From NCBI GenBank assembly GCA_964595655.1, contig CAZQQV010000010.1, positions 1-34,637 on the forward strand: a stretch of DNA of 34,637 bases, written 5' to 3'. Below, piece after piece: positions 16,975 to 25,501 of the stretch (position 1 is the first letter of the stretch; each line of letters opens with the position of its first letter). The notes under the pieces were generated by a model, which saw only the letters and a list, made by a program, of their open reading frames with translations, was not told the DNA's origin and ran no database searches. This DNA comes from Caldimicrobium sp964595655. GTDB taxonomy: Bacteria > Desulfobacterota > Thermodesulfobacteria > Thermodesulfobacteriales > Thermodesulfobacteriaceae. A program made the translations under genes and the position numbers.

Positions 16975-17638
16975 TTTGTTGAATATTAATTATTTTCCCA
17001 TCGAGCATCTCAATTACCCTTTTTGCTCGCTTTGAAAGGGAGAGATCATGGGTAACCATAACCACGGTTTTCCCTTCCCTGTTAAGTTCTTCAAAAATTT
17101 CCATAACCCTTTCAGTATTTTTGCTATCAAGATTTCCCGTTGGTTCATCGCAAAGAAGAATTTCGGGATCATTGGCAAGAGCCCTAGCTATGGCAGCCCT
17201 TTGCATTTCCCCACCAGAAACCTCATAAACCATTCTTTTTTCTTTACCCGAAAGTCCAAGTTTTTCAAGCAGATATTTTGCTTTTACTTCTGCTTCTCTT
17301 AAAGTAACTCCCCTTTTTATTTGAGGAGCCATGACATTTTCAAGAAGGGTAAGTTCGGGAATAAGATAATGAAATTGAAATACAAATCCCATTTTTCTAT
17401 TTCTAAAATTACTCAAAAAATCCCTATTTTTCAGATCCAAAAATTCATCCTTGTAGTATATCTCACCCGAGGTAGGTGTATCAAGAAGACCCATGATATA
17501 AAGGAGAGAGCTTTTACCCGAGCCAGAGGGGCCTATAATAGTCACAAAATCCCCCTCCTCAATTTCAAGATTTATTCCTTTAAGGATTCTCTCTCCGTCA
17601 ACCACCTTTTCAATGTCTTTGAGTTTTAAAAGGGCCAT
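16967..17638 (-). CDS. ABC transporter ATPase, MacB/LolD group
   Basis: ABC ATPase of 223 residues with Walker A GPSGSGKSS, signature VSGGEMQRAAIARAL, Walker B ILLCDEPTGNLD and VTHDLSLSKRAK. It belongs to the same 3.A.1.125/122-type group as LolD, which works with FtsX-fold permeases. Immediately upstream are the permease (in two pieces) and a HlyD-like fusion protein, so it is the engine of a MacAB-like exporter. Substrates of such pumps include peptides, lipoproteins and macrolides, and none can be picked here. One base separates it from the permease gene and it overlaps the winged-helix gene. Confidence 0.9.
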   Translation of the reverse strand: MALLKLKDIEKVVDGERILKGINLEIEEGDFVTIIGPSGSGKSSLLYIMGLLDTPTSGEIYYKDEFLDLKNRDFLSNFRNRKMGFVFQFHYLIPELTLLENVMAPQIKRGVTLREAEVKAKYLLEKLGLSGKEKRMVYEVSGGEMQRAAIARALANDPEILLCDEPTGNLDSKNTERVMEIFEELNREGKTVVMVTHDLSLSKRAKRVIEMLDGKIINIQQNV

Positions 17639-17639
17639 T

Positions 17640-18329
17640 TTATAAACTTCTAAAGATCTCTACAGGATTTAATTTACTTGCTTTGTAAGCAGGATAAAAA
17701 CTGGCAAGAAGGGAAAAGAAAAAACTCAACAAAAACCCTACCAAATAGTATTTTATTGATCTATCAAGAATAAAACCTTTACTTCTTAAAAGCCCTTCAA
17801 TATTTAACTCGAGTGAGGATAGATATTCAAGGATCCCCCAGGCCATAATGAAGCCAAGGACCCCTCCGAAAAGACTTATAATAATCCCTGAAAAAAGAAA
17901 AACTAAAATAATATCCTTTGGGGTATACCCCATGGCCATAAGAATGGCAATTTCCTTTCTCTTTTCCATAACAGTCATCATAATAATGTTGAAAATTCCA
18001 AAGGCAGACACTGTAATAATGGCAAAAACAATCATATAAGTGATTATATTTTGAACTTTAAAGATTTTTAAAAAATTGAGATAAGCCCTTTGCCAGGACT
18101 CTACTTCATACTTTATTTCTTTTTGTAATTCCCTTGCCAGAGACTCAGCCTTATTAACATCCCTTATTTTAATGATCAAAGTATTCACTTCATCAGGTCT
18201 TCCAAGAGCGGATTGAAGAGTTTTTATAGGAAGATAAACCCTAGAAGAATCTATGTTCGTAATACCTGAATTGAAAAAATCGGAAACTTTTAAAATTTTG
18301 GTTTCTCCGTTAGGAAGAGCTAAAACCAC
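17640..18329 (-). CDS. FtsX/MacB-type permease, C-terminal part (frameshifted)
   Basis: Frame of 229 residues holding the end of the periplasmic domain and three membrane segments of the FtsX domain (starting near VQNIITYMIVFAIITVSAFG), finishing YPAYKASKLNPVEIFRSL as in LolC/MacB permeases. It opens only with a GTG inside the preceding frame and lacks the N-terminal membrane anchor. It is the continuation of 18320-18883 in the -1 frame. If one A is added to the five-A run at 18331-18335, the two frames join as ELGKKVVLALPNGE, giving one protein of about 413 residues, the normal size. As it stands, the permease is either a pseudogene, a sequencing error, or made by slippage. Confidence 0.75.
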   Translation of the reverse strand: MVLALPNGETKILKVSDFFNSGITNIDSSRVYLPIKTLQSALGRPDEVNTLIIKIRDVNKAESLARELQKEIKYEVESWQRAYLNFLKIFKVQNIITYMIVFAIITVSAFGIFNIIMMTVMEKRKEIAILMAMGYTPKDIILVFLFSGIIISLFGGVLGFIMAWGILEYLSSLELNIEGLLRSKGFILDRSIKYYLVGFLLSFFFSLLASFYPAYKASKLNPVEIFRSL

Positions 18330-18883
18330 CTTTTTCCGAGCTCCTTAATTCCCAGATCTCTTGCAACAATTTTTCCTATAATTATGGTATCCTTTCTTGT
18401 TTCAAGGTCCCTTAAGTTCTTGTGTTCAAGAAATCTCTCAATCACTGAGGTTTGGGCCTCACGCTTTGGATCTATTCCGATGAGACTCACAGGTTTTTCT
18501 TTGGCACCATATTTTAGAACGCCTTTGCTTTCAAGGTGAGGGGCAACTCCTAATACCTCAGGATGCCTCTCAAGCTGTCTTATAATCTCCCTCCAACCGA
18601 GAATTTTATCTTTTTCCTTGGGTTTGCTTCCATATACTCTTACAAGGGTATCTTTCTCAACCTTTTTAATTATTCTTCCCTCATCAATTTCCTCTTTGGG
18701 TTTAATAGAAATGTGGGCTTCAATATCAATGATTTGCTGAATGAAGTATTTCTGAAAGCCAAACATAATAGAGCTCATAACAATAAAAGCAGTAACACTT
18801 ATGGCAACCCCGAGAATAGATACTGCTGTCTGTTTCTTTCGTTTTTTTAAAAAGGCCTTTGAAATAAAAATAGAGGCTATCAT
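18320..18883 (-). CDS. FtsX/MacB-type permease, N-terminal part (frameshifted)
   Basis: Frame of 187 residues with an N-terminal membrane segment (KKQTAVSILGVAISVTAFIV) and the first part of the MacB_PCD-like periplasmic domain. It stops at TAG soon after KELGKRWF, where the family would continue. The remaining permease lies in the next frame (17640-18329). The ATG overlaps the fusion-protein stop by four bases (ATGA), and both flanking exporter genes are intact, which argues for a recent lesion or a base-call error in the A-run rather than an old decayed gene. The intact form would be the membrane half of a MacAB-like exporter. Confidence 0.75.
   Translation of the reverse strand: MIASIFISKAFLKKRKKQTAVSILGVAISVTAFIVMSSIMFGFQKYFIQQIIDIEAHISIKPKEEIDEGRIIKKVEKDTLVRVYGSKPKEKDKILGWREIIRQLERHPEVLGVAPHLESKGVLKYGAKEKPVSLIGIDPKREAQTSVIERFLEHKNLRDLETRKDTIIIGKIVARDLGIKELGKRWF
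18331..18335 (-). other. One-base frameshift site in the exporter permease
   Basis: The minus strand reads GGAAAAAGGTGG here. Five As put the upstream frame into a stop. Six would restore one continuous permease frame. A homopolymer is a classic place for an assembly error. The run is too short to match the AAAAAAG-type or nine-A slippage sites known from dnaX. Confidence 0.75.
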
Positions 18884-20016
18884 TCAAAAACTTTTACCTC
18901 CTCCCCAACCTTAAGGCCTGAGAGAACCTCAATATAATCTTCAAATCTCTCTCCTACCTCAATTTTTACTCTACCTCTTCCTTTTACCTCCACGGTGTCA
19001 TCCTTTAAAAGGGCCCTTAGGGGGATAACCTTTGCCTTTCTTTCTTCCACAATAATATTGGCTTCAGCAGTTGTTAAAGCAGGAAGAAAAATATCTTCCT
19101 TTAATTTGGCCTTTACAATAAAGCTCCTTTTGGTGCGATCTATTTCCCTTATAATCTGAGTTAATACCCCCTCAAAAACCTTATCTGGATAGCTATCAAA
19201 AGTTAAGTAGACTCTTTGCCCCTCATTAATAAGGCCTGCATACTCTTCATCTACCTCAAGGACGATTTCATTCTCGGAAGTTCCAAGGCTGAAAAGTTTG
19301 CTTTCACTGAAAATGGGATAAACGAAATCTCCAACTTCCACATATTTTTTAAGAATCCTTCCACTAATAGGTGCTCTTATATAATACTTTGCAAGCTCTG
19401 CGGTTAAGGCCCTTTTTTGCTCTAAGAGAGACACTTTTTCTGTTTTTAGAACTTTTAGAGTATCCTCGTAAATACTTTTTGACCGTTTATAATTTTCCTC
19501 AGCGGTTTTAAAGGCCTTTTCGGCTTCATCAAGAGCTTCCTTTGAAATAAGACCCTCTTTAAAAAGTTCTCTTCTTCTTTTAAGTTTCTCTTCTTCAAGT
19601 AAATAAGTTGCTCTGGCAATCTCTATTTCATTTCTTAAGCTTTTCAAATAGTCTGAGTCAGGCTCAAGCCTTTCCTTTACAAGCTGAAGCCTTTTTTCCA
19701 CCTCAGAAATTTTGGCAGGAAGCTCTGAAGGATCTATTTCTGCAAGAAGATCTCCCTTTTTAACAAAATCACCTTCCTTAACATAAATCTTTTTAACATA
19801 TCCAGAAACCTGAGACTCAAGAATTAAATAACTTAGAGGTTTTACATAACCTGAGGCATAAACTGCCTTCTTAACAGTCCTTATTTGAACAGGATAAAAC
19901 TTATAGGGCCTTTTGAAAATTTTTTGATATAAAAGGAAGGCTATAACCCCAAGGACCAGTATAAAGATCAAAAAGTAATATCTTTTCATGCCCCTAAATA
20001 TATTACAAAATTTCAT
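18880..20016 (-). CDS. HlyD/MacA-like membrane fusion protein
   Basis: Periplasmic adaptor of about 378 residues anchored by one N-terminal membrane helix (KRYYFLIFILVLGVIAFLLY). Order: a beta-barrel/lipoyl half-motif (LESQVSGYVKKIYVKEGDFV), a long coiled-coil hairpin (about residues 90-205), the second lipoyl half (YYIRAPISGRILKKYVEVGD) and a beta-barrel plus membrane-proximal domain ending in GLKVGEEVKVFE. This layout matches MacA-type adaptors linking an ABC permease to an outer-membrane channel. No TolC-like gene is nearby. ATG at 20016 (after AGGG) and ATG at 19989 (after AGGGG, rather close) are both possible starts. It leads the exporter genes and is divergent from corA. Confidence 0.9.
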   Translation of the reverse strand: MKFCNIFRGMKRYYFLIFILVLGVIAFLLYQKIFKRPYKFYPVQIRTVKKAVYASGYVKPLSYLILESQVSGYVKKIYVKEGDFVKKGDLLAEIDPSELPAKISEVEKRLQLVKERLEPDSDYLKSLRNEIEIARATYLLEEEKLKRRRELFKEGLISKEALDEAEKAFKTAEENYKRSKSIYEDTLKVLKTEKVSLLEQKRALTAELAKYYIRAPISGRILKKYVEVGDFVYPIFSESKLFSLGTSENEIVLEVDEEYAGLINEGQRVYLTFDSYPDKVFEGVLTQIIREIDRTKRSFIVKAKLKEDIFLPALTTAEANIIVEERKAKVIPLRALLKDDTVEVKGRGRVKIEVGERFEDYIEVLSGLKVGEEVKVFE

Positions 20017-20017
20017 C

Positions 20018-20047
20018 TTGACACCCTGGAAAAGAGAGGTTTAATAA
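20018..20047 (+). promoter_or_regulatory. Weak candidate promoter for the corA operon
   Basis: The 67-base divergent gap (plus the first codons of the opposite gene) has a perfect TTGACA at 20018-20023, followed 18 bases later by TAATAA (20042-20047), a poor -10. A start would fall about 30 bases before the corA ATG, which itself follows GAGG. The box is good but the -10 is weak, so this is tentative. Confidence 0.28.
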
Positions 20048-20083
20048 GGGAGACTTATCACTTAAGCTAATGAGGTTTTTTTC

Positions 20084-21040
20084 ATGATAAGGGTTTATCG
20101 ATCTGAAAGGGGTTTACTTGTTCCTTCAGATAAAATTCAGGAAAATACCTGGATTTGCATCACCCATCCAACGGAGCTTGAACTCAATTATATTGAAACG
20201 AGGCTTAAAATTTTTCCTGAATTTTTGCGCTATCCCCTTGACGAAGAGGAAAGACCCCGTCTTGAAAGGGAGGAAAATCAAATTCTTATGATTATAAGAG
20301 TTCCCACTCCTGTAGGCTCAGGACTCTATGTGAAATATGAGACCCTTCCCATAGGTATTATTGTTACCGAAGAAAATATTATTACCCTCTGTCTTGTTGA
20401 ACATCCCATCTTTGAGGATTTTGTCTCCTTTGCCAACAAAAGCAAAACCTTTGATCTTGAAAAACCCGTAACCTTTCTTTTAAACTTTTTCCTTATGGCC
20501 ACAAATCTTTATCTTAAATTTTTAAGACAAATTGACAAAATCATTGAGGAATATGAAGAGGCCATTTTTAGGGCTTTAACTAATGAGGAGTTTTTGAGAA
20601 TGCTCAGCATTGAAAAGACCCTTACTTATTTCAACACCTCCCTTCAGGGAAATGATCTCGTTCTCTCTAAGCTTCAAAGCGGGCGCTACTTAAGGCTTAC
20701 CGAAGATGAACTTGAATTACTTGAAGATGTTCAAATTGAAAACAAACAAGCCATAGAGATGACAAAGGTATTTATAAGTATTCTTTCCAATACCATGGAT
20801 GCCTATGCCTCAATAATAAATAACAATGTCAATGTTATTATGAAATTTCTGGCAAGTATGGCAATTATATTATCCATTCCTAACATTATCTACAGTATGT
20901 ATGGAATGAATATACCTCTTCCTTTACGGGAATTACCTCCTCTTCAAAATACGCCCTATGCATTCTATATAATAAATTTCATAATGTTAGCTATTTCTCT
21001 TTTTTTAGTATTTATTCTTCGCAAAAAAAGATATTTATAA
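20084..21040 (+). CDS. corA: CorA-family magnesium/divalent cation transporter
   Basis: Protein of 318 residues with a large cytoplasmic N-terminal domain, a long helical stalk (about 150-245) and two C-terminal membrane helices separated by the signature YGMNIPL. CorA forms a pentameric Mg2+ (also Co2+/Ni2+) channel in the inner membrane. The periplasmic loop after GMN is PLPLRELPPLQNTPYAF, and the tail RKKRYL is positively charged as expected. It is first in a seven-gene tight plus-strand run (corA, uppP, methyltransferase, prmC, murA, delta', SpoU). No Mg2+ riboswitch fits the short leader. Confidence 0.93.
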   Translation: MIRVYRSERGLLVPSDKIQENTWICITHPTELELNYIETRLKIFPEFLRYPLDEEERPRLEREENQILMIIRVPTPVGSGLYVKYETLPIGIIVTEENIITLCLVEHPIFEDFVSFANKSKTFDLEKPVTFLLNFFLMATNLYLKFLRQIDKIIEEYEEAIFRALTNEEFLRMLSIEKTLTYFNTSLQGNDLVLSKLQSGRYLRLTEDELELLEDVQIENKQAIEMTKVFISILSNTMDAYASIINNNVNVIMKFLASMAIILSIPNIIYSMYGMNIPLPLRELPPLQNTPYAFYIINFIMLAISLFLVFILRKKRYL

Positions 21041-21052
21041 GGAGTTTTCAAA

Positions 21053-21811
21053 ATGGACTCTCTTCAAGCCTTTTTACTTGGACTTCTTCAGGGTTTAACA
21101 GAATTTCTACCTATCTCAAGCACAGGACACCTCATCCTCTTTTCCAATTTCTTCAATATCCCAAGCAATCTTTCCTTTGATGCCTTTATTCATCTTGGCT
21201 CTTTTCTCGCTATCATTATTTATTTTAGAAAGGACCTTTGCGAAATCTGGAAAATTAAAAATTATATTTTCCTATCCATTCTCCCTGGAGGTATTGCAGG
21301 CCTTACTCTTGAACATTTCATTGAAGCCCATTTTAGAACTACTCTCTCGGTTGCCTTTTTTCTTCTCCTTATGACCATACCCATGTATTTGGGAGAAAAA
21401 CTGGGAAAAAAGGAGACAACTCTTAAGAATCTTACTCATTTGAAGGCCCTTTTTATTGGAATTTTCCAAGCCCTTGCGCTACTTCCTGGAACCTCAAGAA
21501 GTGGTATCACCATTTCTGCAGGACTCCTTGTAGGACTCAAGAGAGAAGAAGCAGCAAAATATTCCTTTCTTGCAGGAGCCCCTTTAATCCTTGGAGCAGG
21601 CCTCTATGAGGGGTTAAAACTCTTTAAAAGTAACTCCATTGACTGGTATGTGGCTTCTTCGGGTTTTATAGCATCCTTCATATCCAGTTTTATTGCCATT
21701 GCTTTTCTTATACCCTACTTAAAAAAACATTCTCTAAATATTTTCATTTTCTACAGATTGGCTTTAGCTTTTGCTATATTTTTAACTATAATTTTAGGGA
21801 GTTCACTATGA
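21053..21811 (+). CDS. uppP: Undecaprenyl-diphosphatase UppP (BacA)
   Basis: Integral membrane phosphatase of 252 residues that recycles undecaprenyl diphosphate to the monophosphate carrier for peptidoglycan and other envelope polymers. Both family signatures are present: GLLQGLTEFLPISSTGHL near the start (catalytic Glu and Ser region) and PGTSRSGITISAGLLVGL in the second half (catalytic Arg/Ser). About eight hydrophobic segments. AAGGAG lies eight bases before the ATG. It is a few bases after corA and overlaps the next gene by ATGA. The presence of murA in the same run fits a cell-wall theme. Confidence 0.96.
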   Translation: MDSLQAFLLGLLQGLTEFLPISSTGHLILFSNFFNIPSNLSFDAFIHLGSFLAIIIYFRKDLCEIWKIKNYIFLSILPGGIAGLTLEHFIEAHFRTTLSVAFFLLLMTIPMYLGEKLGKKETTLKNLTHLKALFIGIFQALALLPGTSRSGITISAGLLVGLKREEAAKYSFLAGAPLILGAGLYEGLKLFKSNSIDWYVASSGFIASFISSFIAIAFLIPYLKKHSLNIFIFYRLALAFAIFLTIILGSSL

Positions 21812-22446
21812 CAGAAGAGCTTGAACTTGAAGAGGAGGAAATAACCCTTCGGTGGAAAAGCCTTAAAATTCTCAGACCAAAGAGGCTTGAAGACATCTTT
21901 CAGGGAGACCCCTTTCTTGAGACAGAAAAGTTTCCCTTTTGGTTTAAAATTTGGGAGGCAGGGCTTGTGCTTGCTGATTATCTGGCCTCTTTATCAGAGA
22001 AAAAAAAGATTCTTGAGCTTGGCTGTGGACTTGGTGTAGTTAGCCTTTTTGCAAGTGCCTTTGGGCATGAGGTCTTAGCAACAGATCTGGAAGAGCTTCC
22101 TCTAAGAATTCTCAAAAAATCCGCTGAAATAAATAACCTTTCTCTCAGAATTCAAAAATTAGATATCCTTAAGCCCAATCTCAATGAAACCTTTGATATA
22201 ATTGCAGCTTCAGAAATCCTTTACAAAAAAAGCTTTTATGAACCCCTTCTTGAGTTTCTAAAAGGTTTTTTAAAACCTGACGGAGAGGTTCTCCTTGCCC
22301 ACTCAGAAGAGAGAAAAAGGAGTCTTATTCCCTTCCTTGTTAAAGCTCAAAACTTCTTTGAAGTTCAAACAAGCATAAGAAGATTAAAGACCCAGGATGA
22401 AACTATAACTATCATCCTCAATCGTCTCATTCCGAAAGCTTCTTAA
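21808..22446 (+). CDS. SAM-dependent methyltransferase (Methyltransf_16-like)
   Basis: Class I methyltransferase of 212 residues. Motif I is ILELGCGLGVVSLFASAFG, the acidic ribose-binding residue is in VLATDLEELPL, and motif II/IV-like is FDIIAASEILYKKSFYEPL. The N-terminal EITLRWKSLKI and FPFWFKIWEAGLVLADYL resemble protein lysine or nicotinamide-type methyltransferases of the PF10294 group. The target is not known. It lies directly before prmC, another protein methyltransferase, with two bases between. Function in a shared process is only a guess. Confidence 0.8.
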   Translation: MTEELELEEEEITLRWKSLKILRPKRLEDIFQGDPFLETEKFPFWFKIWEAGLVLADYLASLSEKKKILELGCGLGVVSLFASAFGHEVLATDLEELPLRILKKSAEINNLSLRIQKLDILKPNLNETFDIIAASEILYKKSFYEPLLEFLKGFLKPDGEVLLAHSEERKRSLIPFLVKAQNFFEVQTSIRRLKTQDETITIILNRLIPKAS

Positions 22447-22448
22447 AA

Positions 22449-23300
22449 GTGAGGCTCAAAGAGGCCTTTTTTTATCTTGTTGAGCACCTATCTAAAATTG
22501 AAGATCCCTATTTTGCCAAAAAAGAGGCAAGGGAAATTCTTTCTCATCTCTTAAATCTTTCTCCACTTGAGATTTATCTCTATCCTGAAAAAGAGATCCC
22601 CAAGGATGAGCTTGAAAGAATTCTAAAAGAAAGGCTTACCTTAAAACCTCTACCTTATATTTTGAAGAGGGCCTATTTTTTTGGAAGACCCTTTTATATT
22701 GAGGAGGGTGTTCTTATACCAAGGCAGGAAAGCGAAGTTCTCATTGAAGTTATCCTTCACACCCTTAAGAATAAGGGCCTAAAGGAGGGAGTCTTTCTTG
22801 AGTTGGGATGCGGATCAGGCATTCTCTCTCTAACCCTTTTACTTGAACTTTCCCAATTTATAGGCTTTGCAACAGACATTTCTGAGAGAGCTTTGCATGT
22901 AACCAAGAAAAACGCCTCTCTCTACAAGGTTTATGAAAGGCTAAGGCTTATCAAAGGGGATAGCCTCTCACCCTTTAAAAAAAGACCTCTCTTTGACTTT
23001 ATTTTCTCAAATCCACCTTATCTATCTGAAGAGGAATGGGAAGCCCTTGATCTTGAGGTAAAGCTCTTTGAGCCAAAGGAAGCCCTTGTTGCAGGAAAGG
23101 AGGGAACGGAATTTCAAGAAAGACTTCTCAGGGAGGCTCATTCCCTTTTAAAAGGAGGAGGTTTTTTAATCTTTGAGATGGGTTATAATCAATCTCAAAA
23201 AATTTCAAAAGTTGCAGAGACTTATCAGTGGAGATACCAATTTTTCAAGGATTTATTAAATTATGAGAGGGTGGCTCTTTTATGGAAAGAAAATACATAA
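22449..23300 (+). CDS. prmC: Peptide chain release factor N5-glutamine methyltransferase PrmC
   Basis: Protein of 283 residues that methylates the Gln of the GGQ motif in release factors RF1/RF2. A small helical N-terminal domain (about 1-75) precedes the SAM-binding core, which has FLELGCGSGILSLTLL and the hallmark FDFIFSNPPYLSEEE, where NPPY binds the substrate glutamine. Length is usual. The start is GTG. The gene ends inside the start of murA (19-base overlap). prfA often sits just before prmC in other genomes but is not here. Confidence 0.94.
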   Translation: MRLKEAFFYLVEHLSKIEDPYFAKKEAREILSHLLNLSPLEIYLYPEKEIPKDELERILKERLTLKPLPYILKRAYFFGRPFYIEEGVLIPRQESEVLIEVILHTLKNKGLKEGVFLELGCGSGILSLTLLLELSQFIGFATDISERALHVTKKNASLYKVYERLRLIKGDSLSPFKKRPLFDFIFSNPPYLSEEEWEALDLEVKLFEPKEALVAGKEGTEFQERLLREAHSLLKGGGFLIFEMGYNQSQKISKVAETYQWRYQFFKDLLNYERVALLWKENT

Positions 23301-24562
23301 TAAAAGGGGGTAATCCTTTAAGGGGCGAAATTGAGGTCAAAGGGGCAAAAAATGCGGTTCTTCCTGCCCTTGCCTGCACTCTTCTTGCCAGAGGGAAATT
23401 TCTCTTAAAGAATGTCCCAAGAGTGAGAGATGTTTTCTGCATGCTCAAGATTCTTGAACACCTTGGGGCAAAAACACACTTTGATGGAGCCAATCTTGAG
23501 GTGGACACTTCGGAAATTTTTCGTTTTGAGATCCCCTATGAGCTTGCTTCACAAATTAGGGCTTCTATATTGTTTCTTGGGGCTCTTACAGCAGCTTACG
23601 GCGAGGCTGTAATTCCAAGACCAGGGGGCTGTGATATTGGAAAGCGTCCAACGGATATTCACGAAAAGGGGTTAATGAAGCTTTCTGCAGAACTTGATTT
23701 TAAACACGGAAATATCATTGCCAAAGCCAAAAGACTTAAGGGCACAGAACTTGTGCTTGATTTTCCCTCGGTCACTGGGACGGAAAATCTTCTTATGGCT
23801 GCCTGCCTTGCTGAAGGAGAGACCGTGATCAAAAATGCAGCAAGAGAACCAGAGGTGGTCTTCCTTGCTGAAATGCTCACCCAAATGGGGGCTGAAATCA
23901 AAGGCGCAGGAACAGATACCATCTTCATTAAAGGGAAGAAAAAACTTAAACCGGTCAAGATAGAGATCATCCCTGACCGCATAGAAGGCGGAACCTTTCT
24001 CATACTTTCATCCCTTTATCCCGAAAATGAAGTAGTCATTAAAAATCTTCCCATAGACTACCTTGAAACCCCTATTATGAAACTCAAAGAAATGGGAATA
24101 GAGGTAAAAAGGGTGGATAAGAAAGCCTATACTACTGTAAGGGGCACAAAAATTCTTCCAACGGAGATTTCAACTGCCCCCTATCCTGGCTTTCCAACGG
24201 ATCTTCAGCCTCTTTTTGCAGTTCTTCTAACTCAGGCAGAGGGAACCTCCCTTATCAGGGAAAATCTTTTTGAAAATCGCTTTCAATATGCCTTTGAGTT
24301 AAATCGTTTGGGGGCCAAAATCAGTGTAGAAGATCGGGTGGCTGTAATCAATGGCCCTACCCCTCTTTCGGGTTCCCCAGTAAAAGCAACCGATCTTAGA
24401 GCAGGGGCAGCCCTTCTTCTTGCAGGTCTTATTGCAGAAAATACTACCACTCTTTATAAAGTGGAGCTCATTGAAAGGGGTTATGAGAATTTGCCTGATC
24501 GAATAAGAGCCCTTGGTGGAGAAATTGAGGTAGTGGAAGCGCTTTATGAGGATAGTCCGTAA
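23282..24562 (+). CDS. murA: UDP-N-acetylglucosamine 1-carboxyvinyltransferase MurA
   Basis: Enzyme of 426 residues that transfers enolpyruvate from PEP to UDP-GlcNAc, the first committed step of peptidoglycan synthesis. It shows the substrate-binding Lys23-Asn24 (VKGAKNAVLPAL) and the loop PRPGGCDIGKRPTDIH with catalytic Cys117. The Cys is the residue alkylated by fosfomycin, so a Cys-to-Asp resistant form is not present. Length is normal. The ATG follows GAGAGGG inside the end of prmC, and the gene overlaps the delta' gene by 17 bases. Confidence 0.96.
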   Translation: MERKYIIKGGNPLRGEIEVKGAKNAVLPALACTLLARGKFLLKNVPRVRDVFCMLKILEHLGAKTHFDGANLEVDTSEIFRFEIPYELASQIRASILFLGALTAAYGEAVIPRPGGCDIGKRPTDIHEKGLMKLSAELDFKHGNIIAKAKRLKGTELVLDFPSVTGTENLLMAACLAEGETVIKNAAREPEVVFLAEMLTQMGAEIKGAGTDTIFIKGKKKLKPVKIEIIPDRIEGGTFLILSSLYPENEVVIKNLPIDYLETPIMKLKEMGIEVKRVDKKAYTTVRGTKILPTEISTAPYPGFPTDLQPLFAVLLTQAEGTSLIRENLFENRFQYAFELNRLGAKISVEDRVAVINGPTPLSGSPVKATDLRAGAALLLAGLIAENTTTLYKVELIERGYENLPDRIRALGGEIEVVEALYEDSP

Positions 24563-25493
24563 TTTAAGGGAGATTCTTCATCAAGAGCCAGCAGTTAATC
24601 TTCTAAGGCTTGCTCTCTCAAAAAAGAGGCTTTCCCATGCCTATCTATTTACAGGCCCAAAAGGTGTGGGAAAGAAAACAACAGCAAAGGCCCTGGTTTA
24701 TCATCTCTTTTGTCAAATCAGTCAAGAAGATCCCTGTGGAAGCTGTCTTTCCTGCAAAAAACTTGATAAAGAAATACACCCTGATTTGGTCAAAGTTTCC
24801 CCTGAAAAAAGGGATATTCGCATAGATACTGTAAGAGAAATTGAGCGTTTTATCAGATTTAGACCCCTTGAAGCCCCTTTCAAGGTCATACTTATTCAAC
24901 AGGCTGAAAAATTAAATCCCGAGGCAGGAAATGCCCTTCTTAAATCTTTGGAAGAGCCTCCACCCTATGTAATCTTTATTCTCCTTACCGAAAATCTTAC
25001 TCAGCTTCTTCCAACCATTATTTCCCGCTCCCAGATTGTCAAATTTCGTCCCCTTCCTGAGGGTATCATAAAGGATTTTCTTATGAAGTATGCAGGCTAC
25101 GATGAGGTTGTAGCCCAAACTCTTGCAGAGTTATCTCTTGGAAGCCTTGGAAGAGCCCTTGAGATAGCTGAAAAAGGATTGCTTGAGGAACTCCATGCCT
25201 TTGTCAAAGCAAGTCTTTCTTCCAAGGAGGAACACAAGTTTAAAATTGCAGAAAGACTATCTCGCATGGATAGAGAAAATTATGAGCTCTTCTTTTATCT
25301 TTTAACCCTTTGGGTTTGGAGGTCCTATTTGAAAGAACGAACCGGGTTTCCCTATCCTCAGGCCTTGCCTGAAGAAACCTTTAAGGGTGATCCTAAAATT
25401 GCCCTTCGTGAGATCTCGCAGGCCAAAACTGCTCTTGATTACTTTATCCATCCAGAGCTTACCTTTTACACCCTTATGCATAGGCTCTCATAA
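24546..25493 (+). CDS. holB: DNA polymerase III delta' subunit
   Basis: Clamp-loader AAA+ protein of 315 residues. It has RLSHAYLFTGPKGVGKKTTA as the P-loop, a zinc module with four Cys (from FCQISQ to CGSCLSCKKL), the region LLKSLEEPPPYVIFIL, and sensor 1 TIISRSQIVKF. The usual delta' SRC motif reads SRS here. The zinc module also occurs in DnaX, but the short length and lack of a polymerase-binding C-terminal domain fit delta'. A complete P-loop means ATP binding cannot be excluded, unlike in E. coli delta'. It overlaps murA and is nine bases before the SpoU gene. Confidence 0.87.
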   Translation: MRIVRNLREILHQEPAVNLLRLALSKKRLSHAYLFTGPKGVGKKTTAKALVYHLFCQISQEDPCGSCLSCKKLDKEIHPDLVKVSPEKRDIRIDTVREIERFIRFRPLEAPFKVILIQQAEKLNPEAGNALLKSLEEPPPYVIFILLTENLTQLLPTIISRSQIVKFRPLPEGIIKDFLMKYAGYDEVVAQTLAELSLGSLGRALEIAEKGLLEELHAFVKASLSSKEEHKFKIAERLSRMDRENYELFFYLLTLWVWRSYLKERTGFPYPQALPEETFKGDPKIALREISQAKTALDYFIHPELTFYTLMHRLS

Positions 25494-25501
25494 ATTTTTG
25501 A

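Noticed and set aside
18331..18335. Programmed ribosomal frameshift in the permease
   Set aside because: Five As do not form the A-AAA-AAG heptamer in the right frame and no strong stem follows; a lost base is simpler. Not fully excluded.
20017..20083. Mg2+ riboswitch (M-box or mgtA type) before corA
   Set aside because: The 67-base gap is too short and shows no multi-stem structure.
23659..24003. Minus-strand open frame of 114 codons opposite murA
   Set aside because: Shadow of conserved murA sequence, with no family features and no promoter or ribosome site.
23282..24562. Fosfomycin-resistant MurA
   Set aside because: The loop reads PGGCDIG with the catalytic Cys present; the Asp follows it and does not replace it.
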